The position numbers and the translations under genes were made by a program. From Kineococcus xinjiangensis (GTDB lineage Bacteria > Actinomycetota > Actinomycetes > Actinomycetales > Kineococcaceae), in the NCBI RefSeq assembly GCF_002934625.1, contig NZ_PTJD01000011.1:62001-126000 (forward strand): DNA of 64,000 bases, given 5' to 3'. Position 1 is the first letter of the stretch, and every line of letters begins with the position of its first letter. Positions 33,438 through 41,751 of this stretch are shown piece after piece. The notes beneath the pieces were generated by a model. That model worked only from the letters and a program-made list of their open reading frames with translations. It had not been told where the DNA came from and made no database searches.

Positions 33438-35182
33438 GCGCCACCGGCAGGGGGGAGCGCGCAGGCCTCGAACCGCAGACGCTGCTGCTCGCCGTCGGCC
33501 TCGCCGCCGCCGTCACCGTGACCGCGGCGGTCAACGTGCCGCTGCGGCTGGCCGCGGCCCTCGCCGGCGCACCCGCCGACCTGCCCGCGAACCCCTTCGA
33601 GCTGACGCTGGCCGTGCTGACCGGACGCGTCGCCTGGCCGGCCACCGCGACGTGGCTGCTCGCTGCCTCCGCCGTGCTGCTGGCGCTGACCGCGGGCGCG
33701 GCGGTGACGGGCACCCGCCGGGCGCGGGGTTCGCGCACCCGCGTGGACCGCGCGGCGCCGCGGATGGGGCGCGGCCGCGACCTGGCGTCCCTCACCGCAC
33801 GCGGCGCCGCCGGCACCGCCGCCCGCCTGGGCGTGCAGGGCTCCCCCGGCCTCCCCGTCGCCGTCACGATCCCCGGCGGGCAGGTCCTGCACTCCTCCTG
33901 GGAGGACGTCTCCGTCGACATCTGGGGCCCCCGCACGGGCAAGACCACCTGCCGGGCGATCCCCGCGATCCTCGCCGCGCCCGGCGCCGTGCTGGCCACC
34001 TCCAACAAGCGCGACATCGTCGACGCGACCCGCGATCCCCGCGCCGCCGGTGGCGAGGTCTGGGTGTTCGACCCGCAGGGCATCGCCGACGAACCGCCGC
34101 GGTGGTGGTGGAACCCCCTCAGCTACGTCACCGACGAGGTGAGGGCGTCGGTGCTCGCGGAACTGTTCGCCACCGCCTCCCGCGAACCGGGCGCGCGCAC
34201 CGACGCGTTCTTCGACCCCGCGGGGCGGGAACTGCTCGCGGGGCTCCTGCTCGCCGCCGCCCTGGACGCGCGCCCCCTGGACCAGGTGTACCTGTGGCTC
34301 ACCGATCCCACCGACGACGAACCCGCGGACGTCCTCCGCCGGCACGACTTCGCACTGAGCGCCGCCGCCGTGGCCGAGGTCGTGAACTCCCCGGAGAAGC
34401 AGCGCGCCGGCGTCTACGGCACCGCGAAGCAGTCCGTCGCGTTCCTCACCAACCGGCAGGCGCTGCGCTGGGTGGTCCCCGACGGCCCCGCCGACGGGCG
34501 CCGGCAGTTCGACCCGCACGCGTTCGTCCGCACCCGCTCGACGCTCTACAGCCTCTCCCGCGAGGGCGGCGGCTCGGCCGGCCCGCTCGTGACCGCGCTG
34601 ACGGTCGCCGTCACCGAGGCCGCCGAGGACCTGGCGAAGCGCTCCCCCGGCGGGCGCCTGCCCGTGCCGATGGTGGCGGTGCTCGACGAGGCCGCGAACG
34701 TCTGCCGCTGGCGGGACCTGCCGAACCTCTACAGCCACTACGGCTCCCGCGGCATCTGCATCATGACGATCCTGCAGTCCTGGTCGCAGGGCGTGGAGGT
34801 GTGGGGCCGCGAGGGCATGCGGAAGCTGTGGTCGGCGGCGAACGTGCGCGTCTACGGCGGCGGCGTCGCCGAGGTGGAGTTCCTCTCCGAGCTGTCCCAG
34901 CTCATCGGCGACACCGAGGTGAGCGCCGTCTCCGTCTCCCGCGGCAAGGGCGGGCGCTCGGTCAGCCGCTCGACGCGGCGGGAGCGGATCCTCGACGTCG
35001 CCGACCTGGGCTCGCTGCCCCGTGGCCGGGCCGTCGTCATCGCCTCCGGCGCGCCCCCCACGCTGGCGCGCACCCTGCCGTGGAGCGAGGGACCGCACGC
35101 GGCGGCGGTGGCGGCCTCGATCAGCGCCCACGACCCCGCCGCCCGCCACCCCGGCGGCGCGCCGGACGGGGTGCGGCGGTGA
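33434..35182 (+). CDS. VirD4/TraG-type coupling ATPase
   Basis: 582 residues. Two N-terminal TM helices (LLLAVGLAAAVTVTAAVNV and ATWLLAASAVLLALTAGAAV). Walker A DIWGPRTGKTT near 165, family segment VLATSNKRDIVDATRDP, Walker B MVAVLDEAANVCRW near 412 and LQSWSQGVEVWGREGMRKLW. Type IV coupling proteins pick substrates, DNA or protein, and feed them to the channel. GTG start overlaps the VirB4-like stop. No relaxase gene is beside it, which is unusual for a conjugative T4CP. Confidence 0.95.
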   Translation: MSATGRGERAGLEPQTLLLAVGLAAAVTVTAAVNVPLRLAAALAGAPADLPANPFELTLAVLTGRVAWPATATWLLAASAVLLALTAGAAVTGTRRARGSRTRVDRAAPRMGRGRDLASLTARGAAGTAARLGVQGSPGLPVAVTIPGGQVLHSSWEDVSVDIWGPRTGKTTCRAIPAILAAPGAVLATSNKRDIVDATRDPRAAGGEVWVFDPQGIADEPPRWWWNPLSYVTDEVRASVLAELFATASREPGARTDAFFDPAGRELLAGLLLAAALDARPLDQVYLWLTDPTDDEPADVLRRHDFALSAAAVAEVVNSPEKQRAGVYGTAKQSVAFLTNRQALRWVVPDGPADGRRQFDPHAFVRTRSTLYSLSREGGGSAGPLVTALTVAVTEAAEDLAKRSPGGRLPVPMVAVLDEAANVCRWRDLPNLYSHYGSRGICIMTILQSWSQGVEVWGREGMRKLWSAANVRVYGGGVAEVEFLSELSQLIGDTEVSAVSVSRGKGGRSVSRSTRRERILDVADLGSLPRGRAVVIASGAPPTLARTLPWSEGPHAAAVAASISAHDPAARHPGGAPDGVRR

Positions 35183-35532
35183 CGGCGGGGATCCCGGATC
35201 CGGTCCACCCGTCGGTCGACGTGTTCGTGCGCGACCACCTCGCGGTGCTGTACCGGCGCCACCTCGACGGCCGCAACCGCACCTGGTGCCCCCAGTGGTG
35301 GAGGCACGGCGAGGCCGTCCTGCGCCTCGACGCCCTCTGGCGCAGCTGGGAGTTCCTGCGACTGGACCCGGACACGGGGATGTCGCTGTGGATGCGCGAC
35401 CACCTCGACCCGCACATGGCCGTGCTCCTGGACCCCGAGGGGCCCTTCCGGGGCTGCTCACCGGACAAGGGCCACGCCGAGCGGCTGGTCGAACTGCCCG
35501 TCGAGGACCCGCCGCCGGGCATGTTCGGCTGA
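35179..35532 (+). CDS. DUF4913 protein
   Basis: 117 residues. Tryptophan-rich conserved core VFVRDHLAVLYRRHL, WCPQWWRHGEAVLRLDALWRSWEFLR and WMRDHLDPHMAVLLDPEGPF, the DUF4913 signature. Commonly encoded right after TraG/VirD4-type genes in actinobacteria, as here with a GTGA overlap. Cytosolic; may be an adaptor for the coupling protein, but its function is not known. Last gene of the plus operon. Confidence 0.9.
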   Translation: MTAGIPDPVHPSVDVFVRDHLAVLYRRHLDGRNRTWCPQWWRHGEAVLRLDALWRSWEFLRLDPDTGMSLWMRDHLDPHMAVLLDPEGPFRGCSPDKGHAERLVELPVEDPPPGMFG

Positions 35533-35550
35533 AACCCGAGTCCGGGTCCC

Positions 35551-35700
35551 AGTGGTCTGGTGCAGGAGTTCGTGACCCGCCCCGGCAAGGCGGCGGCCGG
35601 GAGCCGATCGACCCCACCTGTCGACGCGGCCTCCGGCCCCTCAGCTGGATCCAGCCCGGCCTCCACCACGGCGGGTCACGAACCTTCGTGCCGGACCACT
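35551..35700. mobile_element. 150-bp element with imperfect terminal inverted repeats (MITE-like)
   Basis: The first 31 bases (starting AGTGGTC and ending TTCGTGACCCGCC) match the reverse complement of the last 31 at about 23 of 31 positions; the outer 7 and inner 13 are exact. The interior has no gene. No target duplication is clear. Its right end abuts CTAG and provides the stop codon (TAG) of the neighbouring minus-strand gene. A long-range hairpin terminator between convergent operons is an alternative. Confidence 0.5.
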
Positions 35701-37513
35701 AGCTGTACTGACCCCTGAGGTCGGTGGCGGACATCTCGAGCAGGGTGCCGGGCGCCGCCGGGGTGGTGTCGCGCAGCACGAAGGTCGACGGCATCTCGGG
35801 ATCGGGCTGGTAGGAGGTGTCGGCGGTCAGCTCGTCACCGACGGACAGCATCGACTCGAAGCCCGACTCCGTGACGCGGGTGGCTTCGGAGACGGAGCCG
35901 ATGTAGAGGAGGTCGTTGGCGTCGTAGTCGTAGAGGGCATCCGTGGTGACGATGGTGTCGTTCTCCTCGTCCACGACGAGGATGCCCTCGGCGTCACCCA
36001 GGTTGCCCTGCCCGGCCTCGGCCGGGAGGGTCTGCACCTTGCCGCCGACACCGAAGGCCTCGGTGGACAGGTTGTTCTCGTCGATCTCGAGGCTGGTGTC
36101 GTTGCCGGCGTCGACGAAGACGACCGGGTAGAAGGCCTCGACCGCGGTGGCGTCGGCCGTCACGGTGAAGCGCAGGGAGCCATCGGTCGCGGGTGCGATG
36201 CCACCGACGGTCGAGCCGGGGGAACCGACCTGAACACCGTTGACGACGGTGATGTCCCCGGCCACCGTGCCCGGGTCGATCAGGCCGCTGGTGCCCTGCT
36301 CGGTGAAGGTGTAGTAGCCGTTCTCGTCACCGCCGAGCTTCTCCGCGTTCACCAGGGTGATGCGGTACTCGTCGCCCGTCTCGAGGCCGGCGACGGTGTA
36401 GACGCGGGTTCCACCCCGGGCGAGCGTCTCGGTGCTGTACGGATCAACGTAGAAGCTCTCGTGCTGGAAGTGATCCCCGTCGCCCTCGGCGGCCGCGACC
36501 GCGGCGCTGACGACCGTCGGGTCGACGACGGCCACGCCGCCGAAGACGAAGCCCGGAGCGGTGAGGGTGCCGGCGTTGGCCTTGAGCCACCCGGTGGTGA
36601 CCGGTCCGAGGTCCGTCCCGGGGCGCGAGAGCAGCAGCGGGGCACCGGCGGCGCCGAGGAGGGGGCCGGCGATGAGCGCGTCGGCGAGGTCGTTGGCACC
36701 CAGGTTGCCGGTGCTGATGCCGCGGGCCAGGCCGATGGCATCGCCCTTGAAGACGCCCTCGGCGATCGCCCAGTCGGCGAAGGCGGCGGCGGTGCCGAAG
36801 CGGTCCTCGCCCTCGGCGCGGGCCTCCACGCCCAGCTCCATGGCGACCCCAGCGGAGACGGCGCCCCGCCCACCCAGCGCAACGACCTCGGCGGCCTCGA
36901 AGTACCCGGCGAGTGCGGCCGTCCCGGCCGGGGCCGAGTCCGGGCGGACCAGCAGGATCGGCGAGCCCGTCGCGGCGGCGACCGTGGAGGCCGTCAGCGC
37001 GTCGGCGATGCCGGTGAGCCCGTTGGCGACGAACACGTACGGAGCGGTCGAGCTCCTCGTGCGCGCGACGGCCGCGGCGGTGCCGAAGCGGTCGTCACCA
37101 CTGATGCGGGCGACGTTGTAGGGCTCCTTGAGGGCGTCCTCGACCTTCTGGCTCACGACTGCCGGGCCGCCGACGATGGTGATGTTCCGGACACCCAGCT
37201 CCTTGAGCGCATCCAGGGTGGAGTCCGGGATGGTGTCCCGCTCGGTGAGCAGGATGGGCTGGGCCAGCGAGGCCGCCGAGAGGGCGTCCACGTTGGAGAA
37301 GCCGTTGACGAGGACCACGGAGGTGGTGTCCTCGAAGGCGGCGGCGGCGAGGGCGGCCGTCTCGAAGCGGTCGTCCCCACCGATGCGGGTCTGCAGGTCG
37401 AAGCCTGCCGCCGCAGAGGCGGTGCCGGCGAAACCGGCAGAGGTCAGGCCGACGAGGGCCGCGACGCCGGCCCCGATGCCACGTCGGCGCAACCGGGAGG
37501 TTGCTGCGGTCAT
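35699..37513 (-). CDS. Secreted protein with three cell-wall-binding repeat 2 domains
   Basis: 604 residues. Signal peptide with cleavage near ASA-AA (about 35). Three CWB2 repeats begin RIGGDDRFETAALAAAAF, RISGDDRFGTAAAVAR and AEGEDRFGTAAAFADWA, each with a GG-type loop (TIVGGPAVVS, VALGGRGAVS, FGGVAVV). CWB2 modules hold proteins on wall polymers. C-terminal part (about 350-604) is beta-rich and acidic, with TYTVAGLETGDEYRITLVN and VVFVDAGNDTSLEI; no enzyme seen. Surface protein with unknown ligand. Stop codon formed at the edge of the adjacent inverted-repeat element. Confidence 0.9.
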   Translation of the reverse strand: MTAATSRLRRRGIGAGVAALVGLTSAGFAGTASAAAGFDLQTRIGGDDRFETAALAAAAFEDTTSVVLVNGFSNVDALSAASLAQPILLTERDTIPDSTLDALKELGVRNITIVGGPAVVSQKVEDALKEPYNVARISGDDRFGTAAAVARTRSSTAPYVFVANGLTGIADALTASTVAAATGSPILLVRPDSAPAGTAALAGYFEAAEVVALGGRGAVSAGVAMELGVEARAEGEDRFGTAAAFADWAIAEGVFKGDAIGLARGISTGNLGANDLADALIAGPLLGAAGAPLLLSRPGTDLGPVTTGWLKANAGTLTAPGFVFGGVAVVDPTVVSAAVAAAEGDGDHFQHESFYVDPYSTETLARGGTRVYTVAGLETGDEYRITLVNAEKLGGDENGYYTFTEQGTSGLIDPGTVAGDITVVNGVQVGSPGSTVGGIAPATDGSLRFTVTADATAVEAFYPVVFVDAGNDTSLEIDENNLSTEAFGVGGKVQTLPAEAGQGNLGDAEGILVVDEENDTIVTTDALYDYDANDLLYIGSVSEATRVTESGFESMLSVGDELTADTSYQPDPEMPSTFVLRDTTPAAPGTLLEMSATDLRGQYS

Positions 37514-37638
37514 GTTCGCCTCCAAGGCAGTGAAGTGAGATCCCCCCTGAGGGGCCGGCTCTGCAGAGCCTGGTGCCGTCCGCTGCCCACCGTGGTGGAC
37601 GCCCCCGGACGACGATCGAGAACCTAGTGGCCCGGGTT

Positions 37639-37686
37639 CGGGTTCGGGTTCCGGGTTCCCCTCCTGACACCCGGAACCCGAACCCG
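37639..37686. repeat. 18-bp perfect hairpin of GGGTTC repeats
   Basis: CGGGTTCGGGTTCCGGGT and its exact reverse complement around a 12-base loop. It lies about 125 bases upstream of the cell-wall protein start and 100 bases before a small plus-strand gene. Too far for a terminator of either; likely a repeat element or a regulatory structure. Confidence 0.8.
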
Positions 37687-37788
37687 CGACCCGCGACCCG
37701 GCGCCGATCCGGAGTGCGGCTCCGGGTTCCCCTCCGCGCCCCCGGCTGCGACGCTGCCTGCTGTGGACCGCGACCACGGCCCCGGGCG

Positions 37789-38058
37789 GTGACGGTGCTG
37801 GACGCACCGCCCGGCCGGGGCCCGGACGAGGTCGTCTGGCAGCGCAGCCACGGCGGCCGGCTCCTGCACGCCCTGCCGCACCCCGTGGCCGCGGGACCGC
37901 CCGCGTCCGGGCCCGCCCTGTGCGGAACCCCCGTCGCCGTCGACCTGCGCCACCGGCCCGAGGAGGAGCGGAACCGGCCCCGCTGCCGGCGCTGCGCCGC
38001 CGCGGTCGCCGCCCTGACCGGGGAACTGCCCGAGGCCGAGCCGGACATGCTGTTCTGA
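37789..38058 (+). CDS. Small hypothetical protein with Cys motif
   Basis: 89 residues: DEVVWQRSHGGRLLHALPHPV, then a Cys in LCGTPVAVDLRH and CRRC near residue 68 (RPRCRRCAAAVAAL). Three or four Cys/His could bind zinc. No family named. GTG start (another GTG two codons on). The open frame continues 216 bases upstream through repetitive DNA, which I judge non-coding. Neighbours give no clue. Confidence 0.6.
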   Translation: MTVLDAPPGRGPDEVVWQRSHGGRLLHALPHPVAAGPPASGPALCGTPVAVDLRHRPEEERNRPRCRRCAAAVAALTGELPEAEPDMLF

Positions 38059-38095
38059 ACCGGCGCAGCCTGGTGGCCGGTTCGAGCGGCCCGGG

Positions 38096-38938
38096 TCAGG
38101 CGGCGTCCACGACCTCGCCGACCGGCGCCCAGGCGTCCAGCTCGTCGAGGCGGGCGGTGAGCGCCGCGCGCATCGCGGATGCGCCCGCCCGGCCGGTCGC
38201 CAGCCGCCGAGGGGGCCGGTCGGCGTCCACCGCCTCGAGGACGGCGGCGGCGACGTCCTCGGCGGAGTCGAACGCCGACGCGGGGAGCCGGCCGATCTCC
38301 TGCTGCACGTGGCGCACGGTCGGGTCGTAGTCGGCGATGGCCTCGGCGACGTCGAGGTTGGAGAGGAACGGGGTGGCCGTGAGCCCCGGTTCGACGAGCG
38401 TGACCCGGATCCCCAGCGGCGCGACCTCCTCGGCGAGCGCGTCGCTCAGCCCTTCCAGCGCGTGCTTCGTCGCCGCCAGCAGGCCGACGCCGGGGTGGGC
38501 GCTCTGGCCGTAGCAGGAGGACCCCTGCAGGACGTGCCCGCTGCGCTGGGCGCGCAGGACCGGCAGGGTCGCCCGCAGCACGTTGAGGGCGCCGAAGAGG
38601 TTGGTGTCGAAGACGGCGCGGGCCTGCTCGTCGCTGGCCTCCTCGACCGCGCCGAACAGCCCGTACCCGGCGTTGTTGGCCACCACGTCGAGGCGGCCGA
38701 ACTCCCGCAACCCGCGCTGGACCGCGGCGTCGACCTCCTCCGGGCGGCGCACGTCGACGGCCAGGGGCAGGACGTGGGGGTCGTGCTCGTCGGCGAGGCG
38801 GCGCAGCGGTTCGAGGGTGCGGGCCAGGGCCACCACGCGGTCGCCCCGCTCGGCGGCGGCCGCGGCGAGCGCGCGCCCGATGCCGGAGGAGGCGCCGGTG
38901 ATCAGCCAGGTCAGGAGGGTGGTGCGGTTCGTCGTCAT
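38096..38938 (-). CDS. Short-chain dehydrogenase/reductase
   Basis: 280 residues, classical SDR. Cofactor motif TGASSGIGRALA at about 14-25, NNAG at about 90, catalytic Ser in SSCYGQSAHPG. The usual YxxxK Tyr position is unclear: AATKHALEGL holds the Lys but the preceding region (GVGLLAATK) has no Tyr in the usual place, so activity may be altered. NADP(H) preference unknown. ATG start. Divergent from a CGNR regulator; the intergenic AT-rich dyad suggests regulation by that neighbour. Confidence 0.88.
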   Translation of the reverse strand: MTTNRTTLLTWLITGASSGIGRALAAAAAERGDRVVALARTLEPLRRLADEHDPHVLPLAVDVRRPEEVDAAVQRGLREFGRLDVVANNAGYGLFGAVEEASDEQARAVFDTNLFGALNVLRATLPVLRAQRSGHVLQGSSCYGQSAHPGVGLLAATKHALEGLSDALAEEVAPLGIRVTLVEPGLTATPFLSNLDVAEAIADYDPTVRHVQQEIGRLPASAFDSAEDVAAAVLEAVDADRPPRRLATGRAGASAMRAALTARLDELDAWAPVGEVVDAA

Positions 38939-38954
38939 GGTGATGACCGTAGGG

Positions 38955-39005
38955 GTTACGGCAATAACAAGTCCAGCGGTTTGCCCGATGTCGTTATTGG
39001 CTACC
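38955..39005. promoter_or_regulatory. AT-rich dyad CAATAAC/GTTATTG between SDR and CGNR genes
   Basis: GGTTACGGCAATAAC on one side and GTTATTGGCTACC on the other form an inverted pair separated by about 26 bases, with strong AT enrichment for this genome. Probably two operator half-sites, or overlapping divergent -10 regions. Confidence 0.6.
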
Positions 39006-39040
39006 CCTGTTAGACCGTCACCACCGCTAGGATCGGCGCC

Positions 39041-39640
39041 GTGGTGCAACCCCGATCGGACCTGCTCGCGGACTCCAGCGCCGCGGACGTCGTGCTGCGC
39101 TTCGCCAACACCCACGCCGACGGCGCGGGCCGCGAGGAGCGCTTCGCCGACGCCGCCGGCGTCGCCCGGTGGCTCACCCAGAACGGCCGGGACGACGCGG
39201 CCGCACACGTCACGGCGGCCGACGCCGCCGCGGTGCGCGAACTGCGCGACGCCCTCGTCACCGTCCTGCTCGGGCACTCCCAGGACCCCGGCACGCCCGA
39301 GGAGGCGCTGCAGCGAGCGGAGCAGTTCCTGCGGCGCACCGCCCACCGCCACCCCCTCGTCGCCGAGGTCGACCGCTCGGGCGTGCGTCTGTCCCCCGCC
39401 GGCGACGGCGTCCCGGGCGTCCTCGCCGAGGTGCTCGCGGCGGTCGCCGCACTCGCGCTGGCCGGCGACTGGCCCCGGCTCAAGGCGTGCCGGAACGAGC
39501 CGTGCCACTTCGCCTTCTACGACCGCAGCCGCAACACCTCCGGCGCCTACTGCAGCACCGCGTGCCGGACCCGCTGCGCCATGCGCTCCTACCGCGGGCG
39601 CCAGCGCGACACGGCACCGGCGGACGTCCCCGAGGCGTAG
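39041..39640 (+). CDS. ABATE/CGNR zinc-finger regulator
   Basis: 199 residues. N-terminal ABATE-type domain (FANTHADGAGREERFADAAG, REL RDALVTVLL) and C-terminal CGNR zinc finger: CRNEPCHFAFYDRSRNTSGAYCSTAC then R-rich end. The canonical CGNR is CRTRC here, so one motif residue set is changed but the Cys spacing is retained. These are thought to be DNA-binding stress regulators. GTG start; divergent from the SDR gene, its likely target. Confidence 0.9.
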   Translation: MVQPRSDLLADSSAADVVLRFANTHADGAGREERFADAAGVARWLTQNGRDDAAAHVTAADAAAVRELRDALVTVLLGHSQDPGTPEEALQRAEQFLRRTAHRHPLVAEVDRSGVRLSPAGDGVPGVLAEVLAAVAALALAGDWPRLKACRNEPCHFAFYDRSRNTSGAYCSTACRTRCAMRSYRGRQRDTAPADVPEA

Positions 39641-39802
39641 CCGGCCGCGTCGCGCGGGCCCACGGGAGGCCCCACCCGGACGGCACCTCCGGGTCCGCTC
39701 GGGGTCCGGTCAGGGTCCGTCCCCGATGCCGCGCCCCCTGCCGCCCGGCCACTGTGGAGGCAGCCGGTCAGCCCGACCGCCGCCACACCGGAGGAGATCA
39801 CC

Positions 39803-40054
39803 GTGAACGTCATCCACCAGAACTTCGAGCGCCAGGGACTCGTGCGGCCCCACGACGGGCGGCTCTTCGCCGGGGTGTGCGCGGGAGTGGCGCAGCGCTT
39901 CGGGATGGACCCGTGGGCGGTGCGCGCCCTCTTCGCCGTCAGCCTCGCCGTCCTCCCCGGCAGCCAGGTCATCGCCTACCCGGTCCTGTGGCTGCTGATG
40001 CCGGAGGAGCGCTCCACCTCCGTCCCCGCCGCGCCGCACCCGCCGAGCGCCTGA
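39803..40054 (+). CDS. Small PspC-domain protein
   Basis: 83 residues, almost only a PspC domain: GLVRPHDGRLFAGVCAGVAQRFGMDPWAVRALFAVSL then hydrophobic IAYPVLWLLMPEE. Inner-membrane stress protein; third PspC domain in this window. GTG start with GGAGGAG seven bases upstream. Stands alone between two other transcription units. Confidence 0.9.
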   Translation: MNVIHQNFERQGLVRPHDGRLFAGVCAGVAQRFGMDPWAVRALFAVSLAVLPGSQVIAYPVLWLLMPEERSTSVPAAPHPPSA

Positions 40055-40094
40055 CGGCTCCGCCGGGTGGGGCCGGGTGGGGCCGGGACCGGCC

Positions 40095-40181
40095 GACGGC
40101 GAGCCTGCGGGCAACGCCCGGCACGCGGCCCGGAGAGCGCGCCCCGTCGGCGCGTCGCCGGCAGCCCGCAGGCTCGCCGTC
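40095..40181. terminator. Long inverted repeat between convergent genes
   Basis: 18-base perfect arms (GACGGCGAGCCTGCGGGC and complement) around a 51-base GC-rich interior. It separates pspC (+) from the AI-2E transporter (-), whose stop codon lies in the right arm. Likely a bidirectional terminator. Confidence 0.65.
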
Positions 40182-41529
40182 AGCGCGCGTCCGGCAGCGG
40201 TGGCGGGTGCTCCCCCGGCGGCGCCAACGCCATCCGCGCGTGGCTGGTCTCTTTGATGTAGCGGTAGACCGTCGCCACCACGGCCGCCACCGGCACCGCC
40301 AGGAACGCCCCGGCGATCCCCAGCAGCGTGCCGCCCGCCGTCACCGCCAGGATCACCACCGCCGGGTGCAGGGAGACGATCTTGCCGACGAGGTAGGGCT
40401 GGAAGACGTTGCTCTCCAGCTGCTGCACGATCAGCACGAGCGCGATCACCACCAGCATCCGCACCCAGCCGTGGGAGACGAGCGCCACCAGCGCCGCCAG
40501 CGAGCCCGTGAGGATCGCCCCGATGAACGGCAGGAACCCGCCGAAGAAGACGAGGACCGCCAGCGGCAGCGCGAAGGGGATGTCCAGCACCGCCAGCCCC
40601 ACCCCGATGAGGACGGCGTCGATGAACGCCACCAGCGCCTGGGAGCGGATGTAGCCGCCCAGCACGCCCCACGTCCGGCCCAGCAGCTCCGGCAGGTGCG
40701 CGCCCGCCCGGGTGCCCACCTGATCCGACAGCCACGGCCCGAACTTCGGCCCGTCCTTGAGGAACAGGAAGCACAGCACCAGCGCCAGGACCGCCGTGAC
40801 GATGCCGCTGCCGACGCTGGACAGCCCGCCCAGCACGCCCAGGGCGACGTCCTGCACCACCGACTGCATCCGCGCCACCAGCACGTCCACCTGCCGGGAG
40901 AACTGCTCGGTGTCGACCGTGAACGGCACCCGGAACGGCAGGCTCTCCAGGAAGTCCTCCGGCGAGCGGTTCACGAACTGCTGGATCGTGCGCAGACCGC
41001 CGCTGACCTGGCCCGCCAGCTCCTGCACCTGCCCCGTGATGCGCGGCACGATGATCGCGACCAACCCGCCCAGCAGGCCCAGCATCCCGAGCATCGCCAG
41101 CGCCGCCGCGAGGGCGTCGGGCATCACCGTGCGCATCTGCCGCACCGGCGGCCACAGGATCGTCGCCAGCAGGACGGCAAGCACCGTGGGCAGGACCACC
41201 GTCCAGAGCTGGAGGACCACCCACGCCAGCAGCGCCACCCCCGCGGTGATCGCCAGCAGGCGCAGGCTCCACGTCGCCAGCCGCGTCACGGCCCGGTCGA
41301 GCAGCCCCCGGCCCTCCGGCGTCCAGAGGCCCGGCACGACCACGGCCAGGGGGGCGCGCCCCGGGACGGCCGCCGGGGAGGCGCCGGCGGGTCCGGGCAC
41401 CGGCGCGACACCCGGACCCGCGACACCCGGCTCTGCGACGGCCGGGTCCGCCGCGGCCCCGGGGAGGGACCCGGCCTCCACGGCCGCCACCGGCTGCCGC
41501 TGCCCGGCCTTGCGCTGCCGCCTCCGCAT
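40180..41529 (-). CDS. AI-2E family transporter
   Basis: 449 residues. A 75-residue Pro/Ala-rich head is followed by paired TM helices (LLAITAGVALLAWVVLQLWTV, VLPTVLAVLLATILWPPV), a long amphipathic helical section (about 165-235), and further TM helices with the family block FGGFLPFIGAILTGSLAALVAL and QQLESNVFQPYLVGK. The family includes autoinducer-2 exporters and Na+/H+ antiporter-like members; substrate not predictable. ATG start at the end of the basic MRRRQRK stretch. Confidence 0.9.
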   Translation of the reverse strand: MRRRQRKAGQRQPVAAVEAGSLPGAAADPAVAEPGVAGPGVAPVPGPAGASPAAVPGRAPLAVVVPGLWTPEGRGLLDRAVTRLATWSLRLLAITAGVALLAWVVLQLWTVVLPTVLAVLLATILWPPVRQMRTVMPDALAAALAMLGMLGLLGGLVAIIVPRITGQVQELAGQVSGGLRTIQQFVNRSPEDFLESLPFRVPFTVDTEQFSRQVDVLVARMQSVVQDVALGVLGGLSSVGSGIVTAVLALVLCFLFLKDGPKFGPWLSDQVGTRAGAHLPELLGRTWGVLGGYIRSQALVAFIDAVLIGVGLAVLDIPFALPLAVLVFFGGFLPFIGAILTGSLAALVALVSHGWVRMLVVIALVLIVQQLESNVFQPYLVGKIVSLHPAVVILAVTAGGTLLGIAGAFLAVPVAAVVATVYRYIKETSHARMALAPPGEHPPPLPDAR

Positions 41530-41609
41530 GATCCGCTCCCCGTGCTCCGTGTCCCGTGCTCCGTGGCCCGCGCCGGGCTGTCCGCCCGCCCGCCGATCGT
41601 CGCAGGAGG

Positions 41610-41660
41610 CGACGACCGGCGAGGGGGCGACCGGTGAGGGGGCGACCGGTGAGGGGGCGA
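41610..41660. repeat. 15-bp tandem repeat
   Basis: Three copies of GACCGGTGAGGGGGC (first slightly changed), upstream of the AI-2E transporter start and outside any gene. Confidence 0.8.
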
Positions 41661-41751
41661 CTTCGGCACCACCGTGGAGCGCCTGCGCAGATCTTGCGGG
41701 CGGAACCGCGCTCGACGAGACCGCGGGCCGCTTCCGGGTGAGCATGGGGCG

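Noticed and set aside
22893-35532. Integrative conjugative element with ends in this window
   Set aside because: I looked for integrase, relaxase, replication protein, tRNA-end duplication and flanking direct repeats and found none; kept as a resident secretion-like locus instead.
35551-35700. Simple intrinsic terminator of the T4SS-like operon
   Set aside because: The arms are 88 bases apart and imperfect, unlike other terminators here, which have 3- to 14-base loops; kept as a candidate mobile element, with the terminator role as an alternative.
37573-37788. N-terminal extension of the small Cys protein
   Set aside because: The extension is made of GGGTTC-repeat DNA coding for Arg/Pro/Val filler; the start inside is preferred.
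40095-40181. Small RNA gene
   Set aside because: The inverted repeat lies between convergent stops and overlaps one; a terminator is the simpler reading and no promoter is seen.
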